This document shows, piece by piece, positions 47,201 to 59,194 of a stretch of 64,000 bases of DNA. The stretch lies in contig OX352772.1 in assembly GCA_947095535.1 (NCBI GenBank), positions 319,496,018-319,560,017 of the forward strand, read 5' to 3'. Positions within the stretch are counted from its first letter, which is position 1; every line of letters starts with the position of its first letter. A program made the position numbers and the translations under genes. Source of the stretch: Poecilobothrus nobilitatus. Its lineage: Eukaryota; Arthropoda; Insecta; Diptera; Dolichopodidae. Under the pieces are notes generated by a model. The model was given only the letters and a program-made list of their open reading frames with translations, was not told the origin of the DNA and searched no databases.

Positions 47201-50200
47201 GAGTTAATATTTTTTTTATATCGTTATTTTCATTTCTATCAATTCATATTTCTATCTATAAATTTCAATTTGTAATTTCAAATTTACGAACTTATTTCCT
47301 TCTTGAAATTGCGGACATATTTGATAATTTCCGAAAAAATTAAAAAAAAAATTTATAACGATATTGCAGTTATTGCAGACAAATTACGAACTTATTTCAT
47401 TATGAAAGAACTCTGTAACGTGACGCAGAATTATTTCATGCTGCGCATTATTCATTTCTTGATTCGCAGAGTTATTTCTTGATCAGTTATTTCATGCTGC
47501 CATTTAATTTGTTCAAGCTATCCTATAATATTTTTGAAATCTATATTTAATTCCGTATTAACATAAATTTTTTATATGATTACTTTAAAAATGATGTTAA
47601 GATTTTAATTAAAATCTTGTTGTAATTTAATAAAATTTTGTTATTTTTTATAACAATATTTCTTTTATGACTCGTTTTTAAAAAAAAAAAAACTGAGGTT
47701 TTAAATTGGATTTAAACTTCCAGTCGACTGTAACATTCTTCTCGTATGTGTGTCACAGAAAATTAGATTAGTATATAAATTTTGATTTTTAAATTTTTGA
47801 ATTATGATATGATATCTTCAGGCAAAATATTTAGGTACATTACAGAATCGAGAAGAAATGCCAAAACAATCAAAAATCTGAATTTCTAAATAAATTTATT
47901 TTACAAAATATACCATTTTAACACAAATATTAATAATATATGTACATATTCCTTGATGTATTTTTTAGCCAAATAAAATTTTTTAAATTTGATAATTTTA
48001 TGAGAAGGGTTACGCGATGTTACGGCGGGAGAATTGAAAGTTAAATCTAAAATGCATTGAACTGTATTTTTGGAGTCAGTGAAAAATGAAGTTTTTGAAG
48101 AAATAACACAAAGAGTTAATATCGTTACGTAAAGAGTTTTATATATTGCAATTTAATTATTACAGTGTAGCATTCATTGTCAAGGAATTACGTGTTTGTA
48201 CAGTTTTAACTTAATGGCTTACTTTAAGCAGAAGACAGCTTTTGACAGCTTCTCGTGTCGAAATGGGCTAACCAAACGTAACAAAAATTTGTGTTAGGCT
48301 TTCTTTATAAATTATAAAAAGCACCTGAAAAATTAAATAGCTAAAAAAAATGTTTAAGCTACTCGAAAGAGCGGAACGGTTTAATCGTTTCCAACTAAAT
48401 CAATTCAATTAATGATCATAGAATCGTAACGAAATTAATTCAGTGAACTGTTTTAACAAAGTGCAAAACTTTTGGGTAATTTTAAACTCATTCGGTTACA
48501 CCGTTCAGATAGAACAATTAAAAAAGCTTCATATTGGCTCTTGGGCTGAACGGTTACAATCGAATCGATATTTTTGACGTGAGACCTACGCAAATAAACA
48601 AACTTTCTTTTTTCTGTACTAGAAGAAGGTTAAGAAGATAATACGTGTGGGTGTTTTGCTTTTCTTTTTGCTTTTACATAATATTATACTTAGAATAAGA
48701 TAATCTCAATTTTTATAATTTGATCGATTTAAAAAATTTCGACTTTCAATTTCCAAGAAATATATTATTAGGTTACTTCATATAGATACTTATTATACTT
48801 TTCCAAATTTCATGTTTATACTTTTTTTTTTATTTTTAGATTTGATAATAACATAATTTCATTGCTTTCGTTGATATTCGAAATGGTACTAAAATACTTA
48901 AAAAAAAAGTCTTTTGTTCAAAAAATGCGTTAACTAAATTTGAATTATCAAATCATCATTTTGTGTTAGTTTGATTTACAAGTACCTAATATGTTTATAT
49001 ACATAGGTTTTAGTACCCTTAGGTTTTATACATTACAAAAAATGATATTTTTAGGTTAAAAATATCATAATATCATAATATACTTATGTATAGGTACTTG
49101 CATAAATATTCATTATTATAAATTTCCACAATATATATATCTATTCACTTACCTATATGTACCCTTCATCTATTATGCATTGAATAATACAATATTCATA
49201 ATAACGTATACCATATAGATAAGATACTTTATAATATATGTTTTATGCTATAAAAAGTAACTTTTTATGTAATTTCTTAATTATTTATTCAATCATAACA
49301 TTAATCTTCACCAATTACTTATTACAATATACGCATGTTACAAATGTGTTATGGGTAATAGGCGTTCAAATGAAATGAAAGAATGTCAAAATACAATTAC
49401 AAACAGTTACAGTAGATCAAATAATTAATCTCCACCTCTTCTTTCGTTTCCTATATACATCATATACCACTTACATATATTATTTTATACTGAACTTCCA
49501 TTTAAGTATACAAATCATAAATCAAGATCAAGGTAAATTACATAAAATGTAAAATTCATGGTACCTATTTCTTTTTTTTTTTTTTTTTTAACTTTTATTT
49601 TGATTTTTTTAATTAAAATCCGATGTCATTATAGAGCGTAAAGATAATATTCGTAATTTTTATTAGATAATACAGTTAAAAAATTAAAAAAGTACTTATA
49701 AAGTAAAATGTTTTTATTTTCCCCTTTTTTTTTTTGTTTTGCTTTAAAAAAAAAAAAAAAGAAATACCATATGCCCACTTAACAAATCAGCTACTTTATT
49801 ACAATGTCAAAAACTTTAAAGTGATCATTACAATAAACACAAGAGAATTTTGAAAAATTTAAAAATAATAACTAAAATAGATTGACATATCAATAAAGCA
49901 ATATAATATTGTAAAGGAAATTAATACAATGTAACAGAAAAAAAAAAAAAAAATGACAACACTTTTAAAATAAATCAATCATAAATCTATATTGTAACTC
50001 TAGAAGATACAAAAAAAAAAAAACAAAAAATATGTTATTTAAAGATTATATTTCTATAATCGGAATCCAGAGAAAGTTTCCATTTTTTTTTTTTTTGATT
50101 TTTTTTTTTTTTGATAATATTCTTAACATTGTCTGTCTGTTCATCTGTTCTACTTAATTTTGGGATGAATTGAAAACCTTCTAACCAAACTTTCAAATAA

Positions 50201-50464
50201 GTTAAAAAAAAAAAACAAATACGAATAGTTTATTTATTCTGTGGTTTAATCTGTTTGTTCAGAACTATAATATCTTGAAATATCTACTCGCACTTGTATT
50301 ATATAAACTATAAACTAATGATATATAATTTCATTTATTTGGCCTCATGACCTACATGTTAAACCTATTGTGAATTTAAATCTTTCATAGGTCGCATATA
50401 GTTTTCAACGGGAGGAAAAATTATTGCAAATAATCTCCTTTGAGATCATATTAAATGTATAGTA
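47201..50464. other. Non-coding DNA, partly more complex at 48000-48620
   Basis: No gene recognised. TTATTTCATGCTGC recurs around 47430-47510. The 48000-48620 stretch is less AT-biased (GGTTACGCGATGTTACGGCG; repeated GAACGGTT..AATCG near 48375 and 48550, with an inverse copy TTCGGTTACACCGTTCAG at about 48490), which hints at an unclassified old repeat. The rest is AT-rich with long A and T runs. Confidence 0.45.
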
Positions 50465-50755
50465 TATGGTGTTTTTTTAGAGGTGGAGCACTTGGAAATC
50501 AACATTCGAAGTATTATTCCCGAAATATATAGCCTGACCGAAGAGTATGTGAAAATTGGATCTCCAGATTACGCCATGTTTGCGCAAGTCCCGGTGGCCA
50601 ATTGTCCGAAATCATATTCAAAAATTAATGTCATAATTATTTAAATTAATGTACAATTATCTGTCAAATAAAGCCAATTTAATGGATATTCAAAACATTT
50701 TTCTGTGTTTTATTTAAACTTAAAGTTCTTTGCCTCTAAAAAAAAAAACACCCTA
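50465..50755. mobile_element. Internally deleted Tc1/mariner element
   Basis: The left end TATGGTGTTTTTTTAGAGG and the inverse of the right end (TAGGGTGTTTTTTTTTTTAG) form inverted repeats, flanked by TA. Only 291 bp remain. The interior keeps the end of a transposase gene (see 50492-50628) followed by an AT-rich 3' part. TA target, terminal repeats and the transposase C-terminus together make the superfamily call secure. Confidence 0.82.
50492..50628 (+). pseudogene. Tc1/mariner transposase C-terminus, frameshifted
   Basis: The frame from 50492 reads LEINIRSIIPEIYSLTEEYV. A frameshift near 50550 moves to ENWISRLRHVCASPGGQLSE, then IIFKN and TAA at 50626-50628. The pattern NIR..I.EI......V..NW..RL..C....G.H..(E/D)(I/V)IFK is the usual end of insect mariner-like transposases just before the right terminal repeat. 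The DNA-binding and DDE catalytic parts are deleted. Confidence 0.78.
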
Positions 50756-52377
50756 TATAAATACATATATAATAATAAGTCAACTCAGTAAGTCATCAAA
50801 AATGAAGAAAGTATAATAAATTCTAGATTTTTTTTTTGAACTTAAATTAAATAAATGTCACATGATTTTAGTGGTGAATTTGAAAAAATTCACAATAGTA
50901 AACTGCTGTAAACTTCAAAAGTTAAAAAAAAAAAACTACTAAAATAACGGTATTATTTTTGTATTAATTTTTCTACAATATTTTATTAATTCTCAATCTT
51001 TATAATAATAATAATAATCCAATCATCTAATGTAGGGCATCATATATTTCTAACAACAATAGGTTTATTATAATAATATATACTTATATATTATATATAT
51101 ATTATTAGAAAACAAAAGTCCAAAATATCACAAAAAACTATATATTAAACACCGTCTTATTACAAAAAAACAAAACAAAACATAAAAAAAATTACTAATG
51201 TAATAATTTATAAAACACTTGAAAAATATAAAAAAGAAAAAACAAAATAGTTATAATGATGCTTATCATATTATCATCATTTATGATCTTTGATTGCTAC
51301 TAGTATATAAGCTATTAGCTATTTATAACCAACCAAAAAGTCTGCTGTATTTTGTGTCAGCTCATCTTTATAAAGAAAAAATATTATTTTATATATTAGA
51401 GAATAATCAAATAATCGAATAAACGAGCGTCCAAAAAGACATTCCATATGACAAATTATTAAATTTATGCGCATATCAAGAGATCATCACTATTATTATC
51501 ATTATTATAATATAGTAATAGTGATCAAATTTCAAAAATAAAACATATTTTGGGTATGTTGGTTTCATTAATACTAATTTTCTTTTATTTGCTATATTAT
51601 ATGTCTAACTCTTTCTCTCTTTTATAAAGAGCGTAGCAGAATAATATGAAGAGTGTTATGGAGAATAATTTTTAATTATATACATTTTTAATTAATTCGA
51701 ACATTTAGTTTTTTTTTGTTTTTTCCTTGTATTTTCAAGAAAAAAAAAAACTAATACATATACAATATTATGAAATCAGTAGATAATATTAAAAAAAAAA
51801 AACGCTTATAAAATATTCAAACATTCCTAAATTCATTATCATCAGTTCTTCTGTATTTTTTTTTTAAATGCCTAGTACGTATGTATGGTCAACAAAACTC
51901 AAAGTGTAGTCAATATGTGAGGTAAAACGAACGAAAATGATTAGAAAAATCACTTTGGTTCATTTAAATTTGATCACATGAAATGAAAATTATATATTCT
52001 TTTTTTTGTTTTCTTTTTCTTATTGTGAATATTAATGTTATTGTGAATACTATTAGCACATATTATTATTATGTACTATTATATTGTAATCATATTAAAT
52101 TATATTGTAAGTATATGGGAATTATTGAAAGAAAATTTTAAACAAAAGAAATGAAAACATTAAAGATTTGGCTTAAGTTATGGTTGTATAATGTCGGGGT
52201 TTTCCTTTGTAGAATTTTAATTTATTTATATTTTTTATTATTTTTTTTTTTTTTAATTTTTTGCCTTCTTGTTATTATTAGAGTATCAAAAAAAAAAAAA
52301 ATTATTATGTAGAAATGATACTTTTGAGCGTTATTTATTAACAGTATATTTTTTTTATTTTTTTAGGTTATGTTTTT
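50756..52377. other. AT-rich non-coding DNA
   Basis: No gene recognised. ATA repeats near 51006-51018 and several poly-A/T runs. Confidence 0.5.
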
Positions 52378-53218
52378 AGCACATTTTCAAAAAAATTTGA
52401 AAAAATGTGCTTATTAGTTTCACTTTGTTTGTTTGTCCGTCCGTCTGGATGTTTACAAAACTTCTACATCGTTTGAAATAAAGCACTGAAACTTTAACTA
52501 GGAATAAGCATCGACAAAAAACTAATTTTATGGCACAACTTTTTTCGGTAGCCCCACTCGTTACGGAGCTACAGCCTTACAAAGTTCGAAAACGCCTTAC
52601 ATTTAAATTATTATTACACAGGTTCTATAAGGTATATTTTCAATATGAAAACGCCAAACTATAACTAGTTTTATAAACTTATATAAATATATATTAAATA
52701 AATATGTGGCTTTGCCATGCGGTATTTTAATATACCGTTATGAGAAACTGAATTTTTCCTAAAATTTAGACTCCTTCTATTTTTTAAACGGTTTAACTTA
52801 GAAGCTTGAAATTCTAAAAGGAGTTAGATCTTTCGAAATCAGTATGAGCTATTTCAGAAATTTTTTTTTGTTTTCCGACTCCGTTTAAGAGCTATATGGG
52901 GTCAAAAACGGAAAATTCTCTATTTTTAAAAACCTGTAACTTGGGCACCATTCCACATTTGTTTGTGTTAATAATTTTATATAGGTTTATATATAATCTA
53001 GGGTTACCTTATAATTGACGAAAGTGTAATTTGATTTCTTCTCAATTTTTTCGTATCTACCCAAAAAAATTAAACAAAAAGTAATTTCTTATCAAAATTT
53101 ATTTTTCAATATATATGTATCTACTTTTTACTCTAGGCTTATTATGGAATATTTTTTAATTTTGGAAGTATGCTTTTTTCGAAACCCTTGGTGTTTTCCA
53201 TTACCTGTTTTGTTTTTA
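52378..53218 (+). mobile_element. Hairpin-ended repeat family, copy
   Basis: Starts AGCACATTTTC at 52378 and pairs with AAATGTGCT at 52403-52411. It is followed by TATTAGTTTCACTTTGTTTG, GTCCGTCCGTCTGGATG, AAACTTCTACATCG, GTTACGGAGCTACAGCC, GAAGCTTGAAATTCTAAAAG, then AAAACCTGTAACTTGGGCAC. It closes near CGAAACCCTTGGTGTTTTCC and ACCTGTTTTG at about 53218. Same orientation as the copy at 54150, about 930 bp apart. No coding content. Confidence 0.65.
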
Positions 53219-54149
53219 GATTTGCTATATAAGATGAATTAGTATCTATCTATTTTTTTTGCTTTTTTTTTTTGAGATTATTCAAAATTTTAAATTTATT
53301 TAAATAAAAAAAAAACAAAAAAAAAAAAAAAAATTAATAAATTTATAGTTTCAAGTTTGCAAAATAAATAATTTTAATAAAATCAAAATATTTTATAGAA
53401 TTTAAATATATTACATATATTATGTATCCTATACCTATCGGAACAAAATCGAAATAAATAAAAAAAAAAATAAAAATATCGCAATAAATTAATGCTACTA
53501 ATATTATTAAAATAAACGTATAAACTATAATTTTTTTTTTTTTTTTTTGGTTTTTGACCTTTTAAAGGTAAACTTAAGAACATGTACCTATAATCTAAAA
53601 AAACAAAAAAAAAAAATGATATGAAATCGCATAATATAAACAAAAAAATATCAAATTTCAATATGCATACATAGGTAATATCAAAAATCAATAAAATAAT
53701 ATTGAATTTGAATAGGAAACCATAAATCATTCATTTATTATTCGATTAATTTATGCAATATTTTTTTTTTTTTTTAATAATTTAATTAAAAATTGAAAGT
53801 TATAAAAGCAATTATAAGAAATAAATAATAAACAAAAATCAAATTACCTCAACACTCATATACGTATAGAATAGATTCATAATTATAATAGTTTTTTTTG
53901 TATCTATAGTATATTAAATAAATTTTATTTGATATAAATTAAATTGACTTTAAATTAAAGTGATTTTTTCTTTAACAAAGATCAAAATAAATATTTGGCG
54001 GTCTTTTAAATTGATTTTGAGAGCATAAATATCAAATTATATAATTTTATCTTTTCTATCTATCTCAAAATTCATCATCTATCTCAAAATTTATAATTTT
54101 CTCACCTAAAAATTCATATGTCACAAATTAGAATAAAATTTTAGTTTTT
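53219..54149. other. AT-rich non-coding DNA
   Basis: No gene recognised. The 115-codon minus-strand frame at 53383-53730 consists of F, Y, I, L and K from homopolymer runs. Confidence 0.5.
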
Positions 54150-54962
54150 AGCACATTTCCAAAAAAATTTTGAAAAAATGTGCTCATTAGTTTCACTCTG
54201 TCCATCCGTCCGTCTGTTTACAAAACTTCTACACCGCTAAAGATAGAGAAAAAAAATTTTAACCATGGGTAGGTCTCATAAAAAAAATAATTTTGTGGAA
54301 CAACTTTTTCATGTAGCCCCTCCCATTACGGAGCTACAGCCCCTCAAACTTTGAAAAAGCCCTATTTTTAAATGCATATATCTTATGTTCTACTTAAGAT
54401 TTTTTCAATCTGAAAACATCATTCGACAGGTATTTCTTTTATCTTTGTAAATTAATATGAAAATTATACAATTTTTTTTTAAATTTAGTTAAATTTTTTA
54501 AAAACATTTTGCATGAAATTTCGTTTTTCATAACTCCGGTACGCCTTTAGATAGGAACCTGAAATTTTGAGACAAGAAAAAACTTTTACAATTAGTATAA
54601 GTTTCCTCAGAAAATTTTTTGGTAGCATCCCCTCTTTAAGAGTTATTACGTCTCAAAAATTGAAAATTTTGGTGTTTTTAGACACCTGTAACTTAGGCAC
54701 CTGTACAAATTTTTCTTCGGCAAGGCATGAAAATTAAATATTCAATAATATATTTTTACGTGTGTTAACGGTTTTTCTTAGTTATATAGGATTCGGGAAT
54801 TATGGCCCCTCAAAATTTCAAAAATGTCCTATTTTCACATTTTTTCTTATTACATGAAATTTTCAAATTTTTGTGTAAGTCACACTTCTAAACAGTTTGT
54901 ATTGAGTTTTGGAAATGTACGCTTTTAAAAACCGTTGGTTTACATTCTACCTTGTTTTTTTA
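54150..54962 (+). mobile_element. Hairpin-ended repeat family, well-preserved copy
   Basis: AGCACATTT (54150-54158) pairs exactly with AAATGTGCT (54176-54184). Then come TCATTAGTTTCACTCTGTCC, ATCCGTCCGTCTG, AAACTTCTACACCG, ACCATGGGTAGGTCTCAT, ATTACGGAGCTACAGCCCC, CATAACTCCGGTACGCC, GACACCTGTAACTTAGGCAC, CACACTTCTAAACAG and AACCGTTGGTTTACATTCTA with a CCTTG end. It aligns over its whole length with the inverse of 11388-12240 and differs in scattered positions, so the two ends mark the element boundaries well. No open frame of note. Confidence 0.72.
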
Positions 54963-55065
54963 TAGTATAGAATATTGCTTAATTGATTGATAATGATTGA
55001 TTATATTTAATATAGATAAATTAAATTGATTGATTAAAATTATAGTATTATTCTATTTATGGCTG

Positions 55066-55830
55066 CCGTAAATAGTATCGTAAAAAATAATTCCCAAAAA
55101 ATAAATAATATTACAATAGAATATCATTATGAAATAACACCCCAAATGAAATATTATTCCCTAATAGTAAAAAAGTGAAATAATCCCCCAAAATTGTTTT
55201 AGAGAATGTGTTATCTATTAAAATGACATTTTTTTAAATAATTATGAAAATAATGAAATAATCTTTCAAATTCTTTTAAGATATTATAATTCTTTGAAGA
55301 TATTATAATTCTTCTAAGAAAACTTCACTACAAAAAATAAAAGAGATTCCTACATTTGGGCGAACAATAAAATCTCGAAAAATAGGAGGAATTTTAGAGA
55401 TGGCTACGAAATCAGGCTAATCCCATAACCTAGAATATTTACATATACGTACACATATATGCGAGATTATGACTTAGGGGATTCCAAATCAAGGTATTTC
55501 CTTTTTCCCAGAATATTTATTATACATACATGTATATGCGAGTGTCTCGATTAGGAGAGATTTTGTAGTTGGTGGCAAAATCAGAATTATACACTTTTTC
55601 CAGAAATTTTGAAAATAGGGAAAGTTGTCAAAATCTATTATAGGTTATAAAACAAATATACTTAAAAATATTAAAATAAATAAATCAAATATTGAAATAA
55701 TCGCTAAAATGTAGTTGTTTTAGGGGGTTATTACATTTGCAAAATTATTTTATATGAAATAAGGCCCTAAAAAGAAAATTTCAATAAGGCCCCAAAAAAA
55801 ATGAAATAAGACTGTATAAATACCCCAATA
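55066..55830. repeat. Repeat rich in GAAATAA..CCC motifs (copy 1)
   Basis: Short motifs of the form GAAATAA-n(2-4)-CCC recur at both ends: 55083-55095, 55131-55143, 55148-55161 and 55177-55189 on the left; inverse at 55723-55734; forward again at 55756-55767, 55782-55793 and about 55803-55826 on the right. The centre holds two versions of a phrase at about 55389-55420 and 55559-55590 (AGTTGGTGGCAAAATCAGAA), each near a CCCAGAATATTTA or CCTAGAATATTTA box. Related copies lie at 57905-58270 and 61600-61690. No protein; superfamily unknown. Confidence 0.5.
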
Positions 55831-55877
55831 TTTAGGACATAAATTCATTTTTTGCTGCCTTATTTTCTACATTTTTT

Positions 55878-55903
55878 TTTTATTTATTTATTTATTTATT
55901 TAT
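55878..55903. repeat. TTTA microsatellite
   Basis: About six TTTA units in a row, next to a reverse-oriented SINE-like segment. Confidence 0.8.
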
Positions 55904-56049
55904 ATACAGTTACAGTGGTACATAAATGTGCCAGGTAGCTATAACCTCTGTTTCCTGGAAGGAATGTGGGGTGTACGAGATATTATGTGATATATTTTAA
56001 GTATTTATATATTGCGATATATGAATATTTTTTTTTTATATTATAATTA

Positions 56050-56112
56050 TTGTACCCAGCCGGGAATCGAACCCGAGACCTCTCATTTCCTTATGAATGA
56101 GAAGTGATGAGT
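56050..56112 (-). mobile_element. tRNA-derived SINE fragment (family B)
   Basis: On the minus strand, GAGAGGTCTCGGGTTCGATT followed by CCCGGCTGGGTACA contains a perfect B box (GGGTTCGATTCCC, 56061-56075). The upstream TTCTCATTCATAAGGAAATG corresponds to TTTTCATTCGAAGGAGC of the copy at 40670. The A-box end is missing or decayed. Confidence 0.5.
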
Positions 56113-56198
56113 TTTTTTTAAATTATTTAAAATTTTTTTGCAGATTATTTAAATTTTTTTTTTTTGGAAATTATTTCTTACAGGGTTATTTTTGGAAG

Positions 56199-56217
56199 CC
56201 TCTATCATAGATAGAGG
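56199..56217. repeat. 8-bp perfect hairpin
   Basis: CCTCTATC (56199-56206) pairs with GATAGAGG (56210-56217) around ATA. It follows a weak acceptor-like TTTCTTACAG; no exon can be supported behind it. Confidence 0.5.
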
Positions 56218-56630
56218 TACTAGATATCTATATTGTTAAGTGTCTATATAGTGCAGCAGCTGATGAGTAGCTAAAGTCAGATGTATCAAGTATAGATAAA
56301 CTTTAAAAGTAGATAGCTATACTATAATTACTAATGAAATTAAATTCGAAATGTATTATGTACACAAGTTTTTATTATTCTGTGGAAATATAATAATTAA
56401 ATATTTCAAAATTTAAAATAATTATCTAATCAGGTATTATGCTTTTTTAATGTTTTTTTTTTGTTATTTAAAAATATCTATGGTATAATTATATCAGATT
56501 TTTTTAGTTACTACTAGTGATATGCGATATTAAACATAAAAATTTACAAATCAACTAAAAAAAATTTATTTTAAAAAATAAAAGTAATTTAAATATTATG
56601 TTAAGAGGCTGAAAGGGAATAAAGAGTCAT

Positions 56631-56820
56631 TTGTTTTTTGTTTTTAGTTACTCCCACATAAATATTACAAGGAAATTACACATCATTTCCTTTCCAGATG
56701 TGGTTATAAATGTCGTAAGGAGGAATTATTCTTACAACGTGTGTCATATCGGAAATCAAACTTCCTCCTTGGTGTCTACAGCGTATTTTATACGCTCATA
56801 CCCACTAGGTTATTGAGTCC
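56631..56820 (-). mobile_element. tRNA-derived SINE (family A, most diverged copy)
   Basis: Minus strand: CTCAATAACCTAGTGGGTAT (worn A box), GAGCGTATAAAATACGCTGT intact, GGAAGTTTGATTTCCGATAT (lost B box), then ACGACATTTATAACCACATC and TGTGTAATTTCCTTG. Divergence is much higher than in copies 1 and 2, so this is an older insertion. The + strand frame at 56631-56816 is a shadow of it. Confidence 0.75.
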
Positions 56821-57904
56821 GTTAAAAGTAAAGTTAAAACAAGATTTGTCGCGAGAATTAAGTTGATCACACCATTTTCAATGAATTAAAGAAAAATATT
56901 TCACAGAACTTTTTCCTACTAAAAAGAAAAACGTTTGTAAAAATATCTCACGGATAATCTGTTAAAATGGAAACAACTACTGGACTACCGTAAGAATCAG
57001 CAATATTAAAATTTTAATATACCAAAACCTAACAACTCTGAATTTGAAATGTTTACTTATGCGACACAATATTATTTAACACGAATTCAAATGCTCCAGA
57101 GATCTGACTAAAAATCTGCATAAACAATACTTTCATAAATGTAAAATTAAAATTAACACAGTAAAAACATAATGGTTCTGCTTCAGCAGAAAGCGAAAAC
57201 AAGAATATTTCCCTATACCGAATCTGGTAAAGATAACATGAAATAAATTGGAAAAACGCAATCAAATAGTAAGGCATTCTCTTAGACACTAATTTTTAGA
57301 AGAGATATTTATTTTATAATCAAAAATGCAACACTACAATTAAAAGCGATTTCTGATCCACAAAATAAATTCTTTATTTTTAACAGATAACAAATTATTA
57401 CTTTATAAATCCAATCTTTAAAGTTTCATGATTTATTGTTTAGAAATCTGGAGTTCATAATCCATTTCATATATTATAAAAAAATTATAAATAAAATAAA
57501 ATTTTAAAAATTCTGCTAGATAAACCATTTTTCTTTTTTGCATACATAATTTGAACAATTGTTATAATATTAAACTAATAGAAAGTTCTGCCAATCCGAT
57601 TCTATTGTTTTATTCCTAAATTATCTTCTTTATATCTATGTCTTTCTAAACACAAAAATAAAAATTGTTGAACTATTGTTATTTTATTTTTAATCATTTT
57701 CTTTGAGCTAGTAGGTATAGTGGCACTGTGAGTGAAGGGCCCTACGGAATAATACCTTCGTGATGACTATGGCATAAGCTTTATACGTTTAGCAATAAAC
57801 TAGAATGTATGTAAAACAAATAATTGTGAAGGACAATAATTTCTTCAGCGGGGTTTATCCTATTTTAAATTCTTTAATGTTGTAATATGTATATATATAT
57901 GAAA
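56821..57904. other. Non-coding DNA, one unexplained frame
   Basis: A minus-strand open frame at 57053-57289 (78 codons) contains AEAEPLCFYCVNFNFTFMKV and QIFSQISGAFEFVLNN. It shows no motif I recognise and no splice or promoter support. The remainder is AT-rich. Confidence 0.35.
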
Positions 57905-58270
57905 GAAAAATTAATAAGAAAAAATTTTATAGTTGATTGCAAATTCATGGTTATACGCTTGTACGAAGAATTGTTTTCTCGAAGAATTGTGATGGGAAGA
58001 ATTGTTTGAAAAGAACTGGGTTTTACTACACATTCTATGAGAAATAAAATTCTGAGATTTTATTCCCCAAGAAGTTGTTTATTAATTTGACAGAGATATA
58101 GAGATATAGTACCCGGGACTTTATTATTTATATTTTAGAATCCCTTTTCTCAATTACAATTAAAAAATTAAATTAAAAAAAAAAAAAACATCTCAGGCTA
58201 TTATTTCTTATTAAATGTGAAATAACATCCCGAGGACTTTATTTCGCAGGACCTTAATTCACAACGCCCT
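57905..58270. repeat. Repeat rich in GAAATAA..CCC motifs (copy 2)
   Basis: TTTTATAGTTGATTGCAAAT at 57926 matches the TTTTGTAGTTGGTGGCAAAA phrase of copy 1. Motifs follow at 58055-58068 (TTTTATTCCCC), 58114-58123 (inverse, GGGACTTTAT), 58219-58231 (GAAATAACATCCC) and 58233-58245 (inverse, AGGACTTTATTTC). Confidence 0.4.
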
Positions 58271-59194
58271 CTTAGTATATTAATATGTTTAAAAATTACT
58301 GATGTTTTATTTACTATTAATAAAAATAAACCTGTTAAAAAAAATATAATCTATATACTAATCTATATTACCTATATCTAATATTAAAAACTAAAATTAA
58401 ACCGGCTGATTTCTAACAAAAACAAAAAAAAAATATTTTTATATCTCTTAGTTTATTTTGAAACTATTTTGCATTCATAATTGCTCATATTTTATATTAT
58501 TAAATATTTCACATAATTAACAAAAAAACCGAACCATAATATTTATTAAATCTCAGCAGTATAATTTCCTTTCAAACTTGTCATCAATATTGTCATTTAA
58601 AATCTTAAGTTTAAAAAAAAAAATTCATGTGATTTTTTTTTTTTTTGTTTTTTTATATTATAATTAATTTAATTTAAGATAATAAATCAATCATTTTTAA
58701 TTAACAATAAAAAGCAAAACAAAAAACAAAAAATAAAATACATAAAAGTAAAAAAAAAAAAAAATTAAAATTAATAAATTAATAAAAATATGATAAATCA
58801 AATCAAGGTGATGATTAAAAAAACCACAATATTTTATGACTTACGAGTAAGCATATATACATAAATGTATTTTTAATAAATTTTAATATTTCGAAAGAGT
58901 TTTAATTTTTTTTTTTTTTTTAATCTTGATAAAACACTTAATTTGAGTAATTATAATATATAAAATAAAACACTTATGAGTAATTATGAGCTTTTTTAAG
59001 TATATGTGAATTATTAAATAAAAAATAAGTACCTTATATACATAATTATTTAATTTTATTATAATTTTTAATTTTTTTTTAACCTTATTATTATGTTACA
59101 TTTTGTTGTTTACCAACGTTAATGTTATAGTTCGTTTTAATATTTTGATAGTTTTATTAAAAACTTTTAAAATACTATTTGTATTTTAAGTCGG
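58271..59194. other. AT-rich non-coding DNA
   Basis: Nothing recognisable; long T and A runs (for example about 58907-58921). Confidence 0.5.

Noticed and set aside
53383..53730. 115-codon minus-strand frame
   Set aside because: Made almost only of F, Y, I, L, K and N, encoded by A/T runs; no exon signals.
56170..56260. Acceptor-like TTTCTTACAG followed by complex sequence
   Set aside because: Stops occur early in all frames (TAGATAGAGG, GTACTAG), so no exon is supported.
57053..57289. 78-codon minus-strand frame with some protein-like composition
   Set aside because: No recognised motif, no splice acceptor or donor at sensible places and no promoter; kept only as an unexplained frame in the region note.
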